Origin: Marinobacter bryozoorum
GTDB taxonomy: Bacteria; Pseudomonadota; Gammaproteobacteria; Pseudomonadales; Oleiphilaceae
Assembly: GCF_023156245.1 (NCBI RefSeq)
Contig: NZ_JAKZAH010000027.1
Location: 1 to 51,333, forward strand
Reading direction: 5' to 3'
Length of the DNA: 51,333 bases
The notes below the pieces were generated by a model. The model worked only from the letters and a program-made list of their open reading frames with translations, was not told where the DNA came from and searched no databases. Of the stretch, positions 15,702 to 25,317 are shown piece by piece. The first letter of the stretch is position 1; every line of letters begins with the position of its first letter. The position numbers and the translations under genes are program-made.

Positions 15702-18044
15702 ATGATCAGTATTCCCGGCCGCATAGCCGAAGAGCTCGGCGTACGCGAACAACAGGTTAACGCCACCATTGCCCTCCTGGATGAGGGTGCCACAGTCCCC
15801 TTCATCGCGCGCTACCGTAAAGAAGTTACCGGTGCCCTGGACGACAGCCAGCTGCGGACCCTGGAAGAGCGGCTGCGCTACTTGCGGGAGCTGGAAGAGC
15901 GGCGGGAAACGATCCTCAAAAGCATTGATGAGCAGGGCAAACTGACCGACGAACTCCGTGCCGCCATCGACACCGCCGACACCAAGAACCGCCTGGAAGA
16001 CCTGTACCTGCCCTACAAGCCCAAGCGTCGCACCAAGGCCCAGATCGCCCGTGAGGCAGGGCTGGAGCCGCTGGCCGACAGTCTGTATGAGAACCCGGAG
16101 CAGGATCCGGAAGCCCTGGCAGCGGAATACCTGAACCGGGAAGCTGGTGTCGAGGATGCCAAGGCGGCCCTGGAAGGCGCCCGTAACATCCTCATGGAAC
16201 GCTTTGCCGAGGACGCCGAGCTGCTGGGTCGCTTGCGGGACTACCTGTGGGGTGAAGGCCAGCTGAAGGTCACCGTCATCGAGGGCAAGGAGAACGAAGG
16301 CGCCAAGTTCCGGGATTACTTTGATCACCAGGAGCCCCTGAAGAAAATGCCCTCCCACCGGGCGCTGGCAATTCTGCGTGGGCGCAACGAGGGCATTCTC
16401 ACCTATGCCATTACCGTGGAAGGGGAGAGTGACGACCGTCGCGTGCCGCACCCGGCGGAGGCGAAGATTGCCGCCCACTGGAATATCCGTGACCAGGGCC
16501 GCCCGGCGGATCGCTGGCTGGCCGAGGTGGTGCGCTGGACCTGGCGGGTCAAGCTGTCTACCCAGCTGGAAACAGACCTCATGGCCCAGGTACGGGAAGC
16601 CGCCGAGGCCGAGGCGATCCAGGTGTTTGCCAATAACCTCAAGGACCTGCTTCTGCTGGCTCCGGCCGGCCCCCGGCCGACCCTCGGTTTGGACCCGGGC
16701 CTGCGCACCGGGGTAAAAGTCGCGATAATCGACGGCACCGGTCAGGTGGCCGGTTACGGCGCCATCTATCCCCACGCCCCGAAAAATCAGTGGGACCAGT
16801 CCATAGAGCAATTGGCGAAGTGGTGCCGGGAGCACAGGATCGAACTGGTTGCCATCGGCAACGGCACCGCCTCCCGGGAGACCGAGAAGCTGGTGGCCGA
16901 CCTGTGCAAGCGCTACCCCGAGTTCAAGCTCAACCGCATCGTGGTGAGTGAGTCCGGTGCGTCCATTTACTCAGCCTCTGAGTTCGCCTCGCGGGAACTG
17001 CCGGACCTGGATGTGACCATCCGTGGTGCTGTTTCCATTGCCCGCCGCCTGCAGGACCCGCTGGCGGAGCTGGTCAAGATCGAGCCCAAGTCCATCGGCG
17101 TCGGTCAGTACCAGCACGATGTCTCCCAGGTGCAGCTCGCGCGCAGCCTGGACGCGGTGGTGGAGGACTGTGTAAACGGTGTCGGCGTCGACCTGAACAC
17201 CGCATCGGCGCCGTTGCTGTCCCGGGTGTCGGGCCTGAACCCCGGCACCGCCGAGAACATCATCGAGTTCCGCAGCCGCAATGGCGGTTTCCGCAGCCGC
17301 AAGCAGCTGCTGGAAGTTCCTAGGCTGGGGCCGAAGACCTTCGAGCAGGCCGCCGGTTTCCTGCGGGTGAGTCAGGGCGAGAACCCCCTGGACCGTTCTG
17401 CCGTACATCCCGAGGCCTACGGTGTGGTAGAAGCCATTGCCGACAAGAATGGTCGTAAGGTGGGCGACCTGATTGGTGATGTGAGCTTCCTGCGTAGCCT
17501 CAATCCGGAGGACTATGTGACCGACCAGTTCGGGGTGCCCACCATCCGGGACATCATCGCCGAGCTGGAAAAGCCGGGACGCGACCCCCGGCCCGAGTTC
17601 CGCTTTGCCAGCTTCCAGGAAGGGGTGGAAACCCTCAACGACCTGAAGCCGGGCATGACCCTGGAGGGTACGGTGACCAACGTGACCAACTTCGGGGCGT
17701 TTGTGGACATCGGCGTACACCAGGATGGGCTGGTGCATATCTCCGCCCTGTCCCACGAGTTCGTGAAAGACCCGCGAGAGGTGGTCAAGGCCGGGGACAT
17801 CGTTAAGGTCAAGGTGATGGAAGTAGACATTCCCCGCAAGCGTATTGGCCTGTCCATGCGCCTGGACGACAAGCCCGGCGAGAGCAACCGGCCGGAGCGG
17901 GGGCAGGGCGATCGTCGCAAGCCTGCCCAGGGCCGCCAGGGCTCTGGTGGCGGACGGCGGGGTGCCCAACCGCAACAACCCCAGGGTGCCATGGCAGGGG
18001 CCCTGGCCGAAGCGCTGGCCTCAGCCCGCAAGGACAAGCGTTAA
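15702..18044 (+). CDS. tex: transcription accessory protein Tex
   Basis: This 780-residue protein follows Tex from end to end. An N-terminal helical region ([20 protein letters not shown]) is followed by the YqgF-like nuclease fold ([15 protein letters not shown]), helix-hairpin-helix pairs ([17 protein letters not shown] and [20 protein letters not shown]), and a C-terminal S1 RNA-binding domain ([20 protein letters not shown]). A Gly/Arg/Gln-rich tail ends the protein. Tex is a conserved nucleic-acid-binding protein associated with transcription. It is preceded by CAGGTAACACAGC. Confidence 0.96.
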   Translation: MISIPGRIAEELGVREQQVNATIALLDEGATVPFIARYRKEVTGALDDSQLRTLEERLRYLRELEERRETILKSIDEQGKLTDELRAAIDTADTKNRLEDLYLPYKPKRRTKAQIAREAGLEPLADSLYENPEQDPEALAAEYLNREAGVEDAKAALEGARNILMERFAEDAELLGRLRDYLWGEGQLKVTVIEGKENEGAKFRDYFDHQEPLKKMPSHRALAILRGRNEGILTYAITVEGESDDRRVPHPAEAKIAAHWNIRDQGRPADRWLAEVVRWTWRVKLSTQLETDLMAQVREAAEAEAIQVFANNLKDLLLLAPAGPRPTLGLDPGLRTGVKVAIIDGTGQVAGYGAIYPHAPKNQWDQSIEQLAKWCREHRIELVAIGNGTASRETEKLVADLCKRYPEFKLNRIVVSESGASIYSASEFASRELPDLDVTIRGAVSIARRLQDPLAELVKIEPKSIGVGQYQHDVSQVQLARSLDAVVEDCVNGVGVDLNTASAPLLSRVSGLNPGTAENIIEFRSRNGGFRSRKQLLEVPRLGPKTFEQAAGFLRVSQGENPLDRSAVHPEAYGVVEAIADKNGRKVGDLIGDVSFLRSLNPEDYVTDQFGVPTIRDIIAELEKPGRDPRPEFRFASFQEGVETLNDLKPGMTLEGTVTNVTNFGAFVDIGVHQDGLVHISALSHEFVKDPREVVKAGDIVKVKVMEVDIPRKRIGLSMRLDDKPGESNRPERGQGDRRKPAQGRQGSGGGRRGAQPQQPQGAMAGALAEALASARKDKR

Positions 18045-18140
18045 TCCAACGGTGGTGGGCGGCCTTTCGGCTGCCTGCCCGTGCTAAAGTTGTCCGCAGC
18101 GGTGAGGCTTCCGCTCGCCGGGTGATCAGAGGAGTCAAAC

Positions 18141-19694
18141 ATGGGTGCATCGCGCCACGGGCTGTTTTCTCAGCTCAACGCCAGTGACTGGGACGGGTTC
18201 CTGAAGGGGGCCGAGAAAGAGGGGCTGCGGGTTGATCGCAACGGGTTCATCGCCCAGACCCCGCATCCGAAGGCACTGGGCTCGGCGCTGACCCATCCGC
18301 GCATCACCACCGATTACTCCGAATCCCTGATGGAGCTGATCACCCCGGTGTGCCGCAGCACCGAGGAAATGCTGGCGTCCCTGCGGGACACCCACTGGTT
18401 TGTCCACCAGCACCTGGAAGACGAAGTGCTCTGGTCTGCCAGTATGCCCTGTGCGCTGGATGGTGACCCCAGTATTCCGATCGCGGAATACGGCAGCTCC
18501 CACATTGGCCAGCTCAAGCATGTCTACCGCCAGGGCCTGGCCGTGCGCTATGGCCGCATGATGCAAAGCATTGCCGGCGCCCATTACAACCTGTCCCTGC
18601 CCGATAGCTTCTGGCAGAAATGGCAGCAATTACTGGGCAACGGGCAGTCGTTGCAGGATTTCAAATCCGACCAGTATTTCTGGCTGATCCGCAATTTCCG
18701 CCGCCGTAGCTGGCTGCTGATGCTGCTGTTTGGCGCTTCACCGGCGCTGGATGCCAGCTTTGTGCGTGGCGTCAGTCATCAGTTGTCACCGTTGGGTGAC
18801 GATACCTTCTACGGGCGCAATGCCACCTCCCTGCGTATGGGGGACCTGGGTTACCACAACAACGCCCAGTCGTCCCTGAACATCTGTTTCAACGAACTGA
18901 AAACCTACACCGAAACCCTCGACCGGGCGATTCACACGACCTGGCCTCCCTACGAGGAAATCGGCACCCGTCGTGGCGGCCAGTTTATCCAGATCAACAC
19001 CAGCATCCTCCAGATCGAGAACGAGTACTACAGCGCGGTGCGGCCGAAGCGGACCACCGAGCGCGGCGAGAAGCCCATCCAGGCCCTGGACCGTCGTGGC
19101 GTGGAATACATCGAGGTGCGCTGCCTGGACCTGGATCCGTTCTCGCCGCTGGGCCTGAACGCCCCGCAGGTGGATTTCCTGGACCTGTTCCTGCTGGGCT
19201 GCCTGCTGCAGGACAGCCCGCGAATCGGTGATGCGGAATGTGACCGCCTGGACGATAACTACAAGGATGTGGTGAACGAAGGCCGTGATCCCCGGCTCCA
19301 GCTGACCGGTTGCGATCGCGCCCTTGCCCTTGGCGATGCCTCGCGGGAAGCCCTGGATGAACTGGATGCCCTGGCGGAACAGCTTGACCAGTGGCAGGGC
19401 GGAAGTCGATACCGGGAGGCCCTGGCGGCGCAACGGCAGAAGCTGGACGACCCGTCACTGCTGCCGTCAGCTCGCGTGCTGGCTGCCATGGAGAATACCG
19501 GTCGCGGCCACCGGGAGTGGACCCTGGAGCTGTCCAGGGAGCACCAGCGCAGCCTGCGTGAGGCAGCCCCCGATGAGCAGGTCCGCGCTGACTTCGAGCG
19601 TATGACACGGGAATCACTGGATGAGCAGGCCGCTATGGAGCAGGCCGACAGTGGTACATTCGGAGAATTCCTCGAGAACTACCTGGCTAGCTGA
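18141..19694 (+). CDS. gshA: glutamate-cysteine ligase
   Basis: This 517-residue protein matches the proteobacterial GshA family: EKEGLRVDRNGFIAQTPHP (glutamate site), TTDYSESLMELITP, the metal-binding region near SMPCAL, and RGVEYIEVRCLDLDPFSP. It joins glutamate and cysteine with ATP in the first and limiting step of glutathione synthesis. The ribosome site AGAGGAG precedes the ATG. gshB is not in the window. Its stop is 42 bases from the convergent FliL-like gene. Confidence 0.96.
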   Translation: MGASRHGLFSQLNASDWDGFLKGAEKEGLRVDRNGFIAQTPHPKALGSALTHPRITTDYSESLMELITPVCRSTEEMLASLRDTHWFVHQHLEDEVLWSASMPCALDGDPSIPIAEYGSSHIGQLKHVYRQGLAVRYGRMMQSIAGAHYNLSLPDSFWQKWQQLLGNGQSLQDFKSDQYFWLIRNFRRRSWLLMLLFGASPALDASFVRGVSHQLSPLGDDTFYGRNATSLRMGDLGYHNNAQSSLNICFNELKTYTETLDRAIHTTWPPYEEIGTRRGGQFIQINTSILQIENEYYSAVRPKRTTERGEKPIQALDRRGVEYIEVRCLDLDPFSPLGLNAPQVDFLDLFLLGCLLQDSPRIGDAECDRLDDNYKDVVNEGRDPRLQLTGCDRALALGDASREALDELDALAEQLDQWQGGSRYREALAAQRQKLDDPSLLPSARVLAAMENTGRGHREWTLELSREHQRSLREAAPDEQVRADFERMTRESLDEQAAMEQADSGTFGEFLENYLAS

Positions 19695-19736
19695 GTGTCC
19701 CAGGGCAGTGGAAAATGGTGGGATCCTGGCGCTGGG

Positions 19737-20180
19737 TTATCGCTGAATCACAAAGGTAGTGAACAGCACATCGACAATCTGTTCGCCGGTCCTCTGTTGC
19801 TCCAATACCTGGTTCAGGCGGTTACGGGCCTCCTCCCGGATGGCCTGCTGTCCATCCGGGGAGGAAAGGGTTTCCAGGTCGGTCTGCTCACCAAAAAGCA
19901 TGACCAGTTCATGGCGTAGCCGGGGCATGTGGGTTTCTATAGCCGCGCCGGCAGTTTCTGAGTTGACCCTCAGGGAGACATCAGCCTTCAGGTACTTGAG
20001 GCGCTCAGACGCTTCACCCACATGGGTGACGAACGAGGGTGTCATTTCCAGGTAGTTGGTAAACGCCGGGGCGTCCTCGCTGGATTCGTCAGCGCCGGGC
20101 TCTTCCTGGGCAAGGGCTGAGAAAGGCAATGCGATAGCGAACACGAGGCTGATCCAGAAAGCAGGGTATCGATTCATCAT
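19737..20180 (-). CDS. FliL-like flagellar basal body-associated protein
   Basis: This protein of about 147 residues has an N-terminal hydrophobic segment (PAFWISLVFAIALPFSALA) that may be a signal peptide or anchor. An acidic linker and a FliL-like domain follow: YLEMTPSFVTHVG, LKYLKADVSLRV, LRHELVMLFGEQ and a closing VLFTTFVIQ strand. Canonical FliL stabilises the stator at the flagellar motor. This gene is isolated from flagellar genes, so it is a stand-alone FliL homologue as found near gshA or dsbB in related genomes. There are tandem start codons at 20180 and 20177. Confidence 0.75.
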   Translation of the reverse strand: MMNRYPAFWISLVFAIALPFSALAQEEPGADESSEDAPAFTNYLEMTPSFVTHVGEASERLKYLKADVSLRVNSETAGAAIETHMPRLRHELVMLFGEQTDLETLSSPDGQQAIREEARNRLNQVLEQQRTGEQIVDVLFTTFVIQR

Positions 20181-20297
20181 CGGTTTTCTTGATTCACAAT
20201 AGGAAATGGTCTGGCTCGCAGAATAGCAGGACCCGCTGGCGGATGCAGCCATTGCAGGTCGGGCGATGCCAGCCAACGACAGAAGGTTTCACGACAG

Positions 20298-20795
20298 ATG
20301 CGCAGACTGATTTTTCTCTTTGCTTTCCTGGTGCCTGCCGGCTTGCTGGCGGTGGCGTTTTACATGGAATACGTCATGGGGCTGGAGCCCTGTCCCCTGT
20401 GCTGGCTGCAGCGGTTTGCCTTTATGGGGGTGGCAGCCGTGGGCTTGCTGGCGGTGATCCATAACCCGGGCAATATTGGCGGGCGCATCTACGGCTTCCT
20501 GCTGGCGCTGACAGCGGGTATCGGCGTCGGCCTGGCGGGCCGTCAGTTATGGCTGCAGAGCCTGCCTGAGGACCAGGTGCCGGCCTGCGGTACTTCCGTC
20601 GACTATATGCTGGAGGTGTTCCCGCTGATGGATGTGCTGGCCATGGCGGTCAAGGGTACCGGTGACTGTGCCAAGGTGGTGTGGACCTTCCTGGGGCTGA
20701 GTATTCCCGGCTGGACCGCCGTATTCTTCACCCTGATCATCCTGGCGGGACTAGCGATTCTGTTCGGAATCATCCGTCCTTCTGCCCGTCGCTGA
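20298..20795 (+). CDS. dsbB: disulfide bond formation protein B
   Basis: This 165-residue inner-membrane protein has four membrane segments. The first redox pair is CPLC at 32-35 and the second pair Cys97 and Cys124 lies in the large periplasmic loop, as in DsbB. It reoxidises DsbA and passes electrons to quinone. The start ATG at 20298 is divergent from the FliL-like gene. No dsbA is in the window. Confidence 0.94.
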   Translation: MRRLIFLFAFLVPAGLLAVAFYMEYVMGLEPCPLCWLQRFAFMGVAAVGLLAVIHNPGNIGGRIYGFLLALTAGIGVGLAGRQLWLQSLPEDQVPACGTSVDYMLEVFPLMDVLAMAVKGTGDCAKVVWTFLGLSIPGWTAVFFTLIILAGLAILFGIIRPSARR

Positions 20796-20923
20796 GATAC
20801 TGTTTCGCGGTCGCCCGGGGGCCCTTACAGGTTGTGTTTTTGGTGCTTGCCCGCCTGCTCGCAATTAGGGTAACTTGGTTCTCACCGCTGACTGCGATAA
20901 ACCTCATCCGCCCGGGAGGCACC

Positions 20924-21406
20924 ATGCTAGAGAACTGCCGTACTGCGAAGGAACGCTGGGGAGGCGTCCACCAGTTGATTGACCGCTGGTTGAAGGAGCG
21001 CCAGGAACTCCTCGTACACTACTGTGACCTCTCCGATACTGCCCGGGATACCGCTTCAGAGAATCTTGGCAAGAAGCTTGAGCGGCTTTGCCAGATCCTG
21101 GTGGATTATACGTCCGCTGGCCACTTTGAAATCTATGAGCAACTGATCCAGGAAGCCCGTGAGTTTGACGACGGAGGCATTGAACTGGCGGGCCGCATTT
21201 ATCCCCGTATCAGCGAAACCACGGAGGTAGTGCTCGACTTCAATGAGCGCATTGATGGTAAGCGGCCGGCCGAGTCAGAAATGGACGACCTGATGGCAGA
21301 GCTGTCCCGGTTGGGTGAGGCCCTCGAAACCCGCTTCGAGCTGGAAGACTTCCTCATCGAGCACCTGCATAACGCCCATGCTGACAAGGTGCCGTCATCG
21401 GTGTGA
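20924..21406 (+). CDS. rsd: regulator of sigma D (Rsd/AlgQ)
   Basis: This 160-residue Rsd/AlgQ protein starts MLENCRTAKERWGGVHQLID, with WLKERQELLVHYCDL and LCQILVDYTSAGHFEIYEQL marking the family. Rsd binds the housekeeping sigma factor and in Pseudomonas (AlgQ) affects alginate and siderophore expression. ATG 20924 has GGGAGGC upstream. The frame is open far upstream but that part overlaps dsbB. A strong bidirectional terminator follows. Confidence 0.93.
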   Translation: MLENCRTAKERWGGVHQLIDRWLKERQELLVHYCDLSDTARDTASENLGKKLERLCQILVDYTSAGHFEIYEQLIQEAREFDDGGIELAGRIYPRISETTEVVLDFNERIDGKRPAESEMDDLMAELSRLGEALETRFELEDFLIEHLHNAHADKVPSSV

Positions 21407-21451
21407 TTGTGGCAGTCAGGCCGCCTGTCCGGGCCTGTTGACGAACGGTAC

Positions 21452-21491
21452 AAACAGAAAGGGCGGCCTTGCGAGGCCGCCCTTTCTGTTT
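21452..21491. terminator. bidirectional terminator between rsd and the FKBP gene
   Basis: A long perfect stem (AAACAGAAAGGGCGGCC with its complement) surrounds a small loop, with A and T runs on either side. It serves the convergent rsd and FKBP genes. Confidence 0.9.
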
Positions 21492-21510
21492 CAGGTGGAG
21501 GCTGGTGGGA

Positions 21511-22224
21511 TCAGTCCTCCGGGTTGATGTCCAGCAGCTCGACATCGAACACCAGGGTTTCATTGGGGCCGATGCTCATGTTGCCACCGGGGCCATAGGC
21601 CAGGTCTGAGGGAATATAAAGCTTGAAGCGGCTGCCTTCGCTCATCAGCTGAAGGCCTTCGGTCCAGCCCTCAATCACCTGGTTCAGGCGGAAGGTGACC
21701 GGCTCGCCCCGTTCGCGGGAGCTGTCAAAAACCTCGCCGGAGAGCAGTTCGCCGGTGTAGTGGACCTTTACTTCATCTTCCGGTCCGGGCTTCTCGCCGT
21801 TGCCTTCTTCCAGCACCTCATACTGCAGGCCGGACTCGGTGGTCGTCACTTCGTCACGCTCGCCGTTCTCTGCCAGGAACTGCTCACCGGCCTCGCGGTT
21901 GCTGGTGGCGGCCTGCTCCATCTCCTGCTGTTGCTGGGCCTGCATCTCCTGCTGGTAGGCCATCATCGCATCCTGGATTTCCTGTCGGCTCAGGCGGACG
22001 GAGTCATCGTCTGCATGGCCGTGGCGGAAGCCTTCAATAAACTGTTCCAGTTCCAGCCCGGGCAAGTCGTTCTGCATGCGCTCTGCAAGCACCATGCCCA
22101 TGCCATAACTGACTTTCTCGCTGTTGGTTTCCAGCGGCGCCTGGGTAACTTCAGGGCTCTGGGTGCCAGCGGTACATCCGGCGAGTACACCGGCAACGGA
22201 GAGGGCGATCAGCGTTTTCTTCAT
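21511..22224 (-). CDS. FKBP-type peptidyl-prolyl isomerase, lipoprotein
   Basis: This 237-residue precursor has a lipobox LAGC (Cys17) after MKKTLIALSVAGV, so it is probably lipid-anchored. An FkpA/Mip-like N-terminal dimerisation domain (SYGMGMVLAERMQND) leads to a Gln/Glu-rich helix. The C-terminal FKBP domain reads VKVHYTGELLSGEVFDSS, VIEGWTEGLQLMSEGSRFKL and IPSDLAYGPGG. It would catalyse proline isomerisation during folding in the envelope. ATG 22224 fits the AGGA spacing better than ATG 22230. Confidence 0.92.
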   Translation of the reverse strand: MKKTLIALSVAGVLAGCTAGTQSPEVTQAPLETNSEKVSYGMGMVLAERMQNDLPGLELEQFIEGFRHGHADDDSVRLSRQEIQDAMMAYQQEMQAQQQQEMEQAATSNREAGEQFLAENGERDEVTTTESGLQYEVLEEGNGEKPGPEDEVKVHYTGELLSGEVFDSSRERGEPVTFRLNQVIEGWTEGLQLMSEGSRFKLYIPSDLAYGPGGNMSIGPNETLVFDVELLDINPED

Positions 22225-22326
22225 GGTCATTCCTGTCACAATAATGTGTTGTTCGCGGGTAAAGGCCAAAGGTAACCGCTTTAAGGCTGTGATACTACTG
22301 ACGGAGTCGTAATTTCGCGCCGTGCA

Positions 22327-22716
22327 TCAGCTGTCGGACCGTGGCTGCCCGGGCTCGAGTGAAAACGGAGCCGAGTAGGGTGAGATCAGGTCATCCTCGG
22401 CGGGGGCTGGTGGCACCGGCTGCAAGGTCCGGGTGTCCTGGCCCGGCTCGATGGCCAGGGTATTCCAGTTGCCGTTTTCCGGGGGCTGGTCGGCATAGTG
22501 CCAGCTGCCGTCCGGGGCCTGCCATTTGAAGACAATGTCAGGTCCGGTGGGCCTGGTCGGGGCAGGGACCAGGGCCTCGAAAGAGGGGATGGTGCTGGCT
22601 TCATCGGCGCCTTCCGGGCTGGTGGTTGGGCTCTCTGGTGCCTTGACGCCAAAAATAAGCAGCGCGACCAGCAGGCCCAGCGCCGGGAAGGCCAGTCGGA
22701 TCAGCCAGCGGGTCAT
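22327..22716 (-). CDS. DUF4124-like small anchored protein
   Basis: This protein of about 129 residues has an N-terminal membrane anchor (LIRLAFPALGLLVALLIFGV), a Pro/Ser-rich linker and a short DUF4124-like motif VFKWQAPDGSWHYADQPP. That motif, often seen as 'Y-W-D-G-hydrophobic-SD-PP', occurs in many small envelope proteins of unknown role. Its start overlaps the stop of the upstream gene by ATGA, so the two are translationally coupled. Confidence 0.68.
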   Translation of the reverse strand: MTRWLIRLAFPALGLLVALLIFGVKAPESPTTSPEGADEASTIPSFEALVPAPTRPTGPDIVFKWQAPDGSWHYADQPPENGNWNTLAIEPGQDTRTLQPVPPAPAEDDLISPYSAPFSLEPGQPRSDS

Positions 22717-23264
22717 GGCGCCGGGTGCCCGTCTGGATGGCAGCCAGAACACGCAGGCGAGGAAATCTGGTTGATGAGCTGTGCCAGATGTCTGATCATG
22801 GGCTCCGTTTTTGCGTTGAGGCTGCCGTTGGTGTCCGGTGCGGCCATGCGGAGGTTCTGTTCCGCAAGCCGGGTAGTATCTGCTGTCGGGCTGGCAACAG
22901 CGGTGTCACGAAGTGCCTGCCAGGCCCGGTAAAGCTCGACCCGCTCGGCTTCCAGTTCGGCTTTTGCCAGAGCTTGCCGCAGTGGTGTGAGCAGGTTATC
23001 GGATTTATCCAGTGATTTCTTAAGGGATCGTACGGATTCTGTTACTGTTCCGCGCCACTGGCGCAGGTCATCAGGTTCGTGGCCGGAGTATTTACAACCC
23101 GTGCTGGCAAGCCATCCGGCACATAGCAGGCGGGTGACTGACCAGCCCTGCTGCTGCAACTCCAGGCACAGCTCGCTGGCTTCTTGCCGCTGCCAGAGCG
23201 TCAGCGAAAATCGCCACAGGGGTGTATCCGTATCTGGCGTGTGGACTGGTTCCTGAGCTGCCAT
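22713..23264 (-). CDS. TIGR02444-like protein
   Basis: This soluble protein of about 183 residues opens with LWRFSLTLWQRQEASELCLE and continues GWSVTRLLCAGWLAS, the pattern of the uncharacterised TIGR02444 family found in gammaproteobacteria. Later helices carry RAWQALRDTAVA and a C-terminal CSGCH sequence. CSGCH formally matches the haem c motif CxxCH, but there is no signal peptide, so haem attachment is unlikely. ATG 23264 is chosen; ATG 23294 is possible. It is divergent from the ABC-F gene and coupled to the DUF4124-like gene. Confidence 0.65.
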   Translation of the reverse strand: MAAQEPVHTPDTDTPLWRFSLTLWQRQEASELCLELQQQGWSVTRLLCAGWLASTGCKYSGHEPDDLRQWRGTVTESVRSLKKSLDKSDNLLTPLRQALAKAELEAERVELYRAWQALRDTAVASPTADTTRLAEQNLRMAAPDTNGSLNAKTEPMIRHLAQLINQISSPACSGCHPDGHPAP

Positions 23265-23318
23265 AGGTCGTCCGTCAATCGATACCCGGTTCATTCACGA
23301 ATTTTACCCCGGGAGCGT

Positions 23319-23324
23319 TATAAT
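23319..23324 (+). promoter_or_regulatory. TATAAT -10 box directly before the ABC-F start codon
   Basis: A perfect TATAAT ends six bases before ATG 23331. Transcription would begin at or next to the A of the start codon. There is no convincing -35 and no Shine-Dalgarno sequence in the gap, so the mRNA may be leaderless. Confidence 0.5.
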
Positions 23325-23330
23325 CCCGCA

Positions 23331-25262
23331 ATGATTACGATAAGCAATCTCAGTTTACAACGTGGTGGTGTCTGGTTGCTAGATTCCACCAGCGTGACTA
23401 TCCAGCCGGGCCAGCGGGTGGCCATTGTCGGCGCCAACGGCGCGGGCAAGTCCAGCCTGTTCCAGTTGCTGCTGGGCCAGCTGTCCGCAGAGCAGGGCTC
23501 GGTCGGCCTGCCCGGTGGCTGCCGCATTGCCCATATGGCACAGGAAGTAGAGGCATCGGGGCGCAGCGCCCGGGAGTTTGTGCTTGATGGCGATAGTCGC
23601 CTGCGGGAGCTGGAAGCGGCCCTGGCAAAGGCAGAAGCGGAGGGCGATGACCATGCCATGGCCCATATCCACGGCGAACTGGATGTCCATGAGGCCTGGT
23701 CAGCACCCCGCCGGGCAGAAGCGCTGATCCGTGGGCTGGGGTTTGCCGAAGGGGACGCTGACCGCCCGGTATCCTCGTTTTCCGGTGGCTGGCGCATACG
23801 GCTGAACCTGGCCCAGGCACTGATGAAACCCTCGGACCTGTTGCTGCTGGACGAGCCCACCAACCACCTGGACCTGGATGCCTGCCTGTGGCTGGAAAAC
23901 TGGCTCGCCCGATACCCCGGTACACTCCTGTTCATTTCCCACGATCGGGATTTCATGGACCGGGTGGCCACACATATCATCCACTTCGATCGCAAGAAGC
24001 TGGTGCAGTACACCGGTAACTACTCGGCGTTCGAGCATCAGCGCAGTGAGCGGCTGGCCCTTCAGCAGGCCAGCTACGAGAAGCAGCAAGCCCGGGTTGC
24101 CGAGATCCAGCGCTTTATCGACCGCTTCAAGGCCAAGGCCACCAAGGCGCGCCAGGCCCAGAGCCGTGTCAAGGCGCTGGAGCGGATGGAACAGATCGCG
24201 CCCGCCCATATTGATTCGCCATTCAGCTTCACCTTCCCAGTGGCCGACAAGGTGTCGAACCCCCTGTTGTCGATTCGCAACGGGCGGGCTGGCCATGGTC
24301 ATACCGTCGTCCTGTCCGGGCTGAACGTCACGCTGCTGCCGGGCAGTCGCATCGGCCTGCTGGGTCCAAACGGCGCTGGCAAGTCCACGCTGATGGATGC
24401 CCTGCTGGGCGAGGCAACCCTGCTGGCGGGGGAGCGAACCACCGGCGAGCACCTGGCCATTGGCTACTTCGCCCAGCACCAGCTGGAGTCCCTGGACCTG
24501 GACGCCAGCCCGTTTCTGCACCTGCAGCGGCTGGCACCAAAAGCGTCGGAACAAAGCATCCGCAACTTCCTGGGTGGCTTTGACTTCCATGGCGATGAGG
24601 CGCTCTCGGCCATTCGCTCGTTTTCCGGCGGTGAAAAGGCCCGGGTAGCGCTGGCAGTCATCGCCTGGCAGAAGCCGAACCTGCTGTTACTCGACGAGCC
24701 CACCAACCACCTGGACCTGGAAATGCGCCAGGCCCTGACCATGGCCCTGCAAAACTTTGACGGCGCCATGGTCGTGGTGTCCCACGACCGGCACCTGCTG
24801 CGTAATACCGTAGACGAGTTCTGGCTGGTCAGTGATGGTGCAGTATCACCCTATGAGGGCGACCTGGAGGATTACGAACGCTGGCTGGCGGAGCGGCGGC
24901 GGGATGACGATGAACCCCCGCGCAGGGATAGCCAGGCAACTGTTGCAAGCCAGGCGACCGGATTAACCGCCGAGCAGCGCAAGGCCCAGAAGCGGGAGCA
25001 GGCCGAGCTGCGGAAACAGTTGAGCCCCTGGAAGAAGCAGCTGGCCCAGGCCGAAAAGTCCATGGAAACCGCCCAGGCCAAACTGGCCGAGCTGGAAGAA
25101 ACCCTGTCGGATGCCTCCCTGTATGACGCCGCCAACAAAGAGCGCCTCAAGGCCCTGCTGGGTGAGCAGGCCAGTGCCCGCTCAGCGCTGGAAGCCGCAG
25201 AGGCGACCTGGCTGGAAACCGGTGAGAAACTGGAAGAACTGGAGGCACAGCTGGAGACCTGA
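23331..25262 (+). CDS. yheS: ABC-F ATPase, YheS-like
   Basis: This 643-residue protein has two ABC cassettes and no membrane domain. The first has GANGAGKSS, the signature SSFSGGWRIRL and LLLLDEPTNHLDL. An ABC-F linker with KATKARQAQSRVKALERMEQ follows. The second cassette has GPNGAGKST, SFSGGEKARVAL and DEPTNHLD. The protein ends in a charged C-terminal coiled coil. ABC-F proteins act at the ribosome E site; YheS-type members are implicated in relieving stalls on difficult peptides. Start ATG 23331 gives the canonical MITISNLSLQRGG. The frame upstream belongs to shadow sequence. Confidence 0.92.
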   Translation: MITISNLSLQRGGVWLLDSTSVTIQPGQRVAIVGANGAGKSSLFQLLLGQLSAEQGSVGLPGGCRIAHMAQEVEASGRSAREFVLDGDSRLRELEAALAKAEAEGDDHAMAHIHGELDVHEAWSAPRRAEALIRGLGFAEGDADRPVSSFSGGWRIRLNLAQALMKPSDLLLLDEPTNHLDLDACLWLENWLARYPGTLLFISHDRDFMDRVATHIIHFDRKKLVQYTGNYSAFEHQRSERLALQQASYEKQQARVAEIQRFIDRFKAKATKARQAQSRVKALERMEQIAPAHIDSPFSFTFPVADKVSNPLLSIRNGRAGHGHTVVLSGLNVTLLPGSRIGLLGPNGAGKSTLMDALLGEATLLAGERTTGEHLAIGYFAQHQLESLDLDASPFLHLQRLAPKASEQSIRNFLGGFDFHGDEALSAIRSFSGGEKARVALAVIAWQKPNLLLLDEPTNHLDLEMRQALTMALQNFDGAMVVVSHDRHLLRNTVDEFWLVSDGAVSPYEGDLEDYERWLAERRRDDDEPPRRDSQATVASQATGLTAEQRKAQKREQAELRKQLSPWKKQLAQAEKSMETAQAKLAELEETLSDASLYDAANKERLKALLGEQASARSALEAAEATWLETGEKLEELEAQLET

Positions 25263-25317
25263 TGACGGGCCCTGCTGAGAGCGCCGGCTCACTGGTCAGG
25301 GACCGTAAATCCGGGTA

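Noticed and set aside
14175..16835. 886-codon open frame on the minus strand
   Set aside because: It runs antisense through the GGDEF-EAL gene and the start of tex, both well supported. High GC content creates long antisense frames.
22713..22760. CSGCH in the TIGR02444-like protein as a haem c site
   Set aside because: The protein has no signal peptide and the motif is in a tail near the C terminus, so covalent haem attachment is unlikely.
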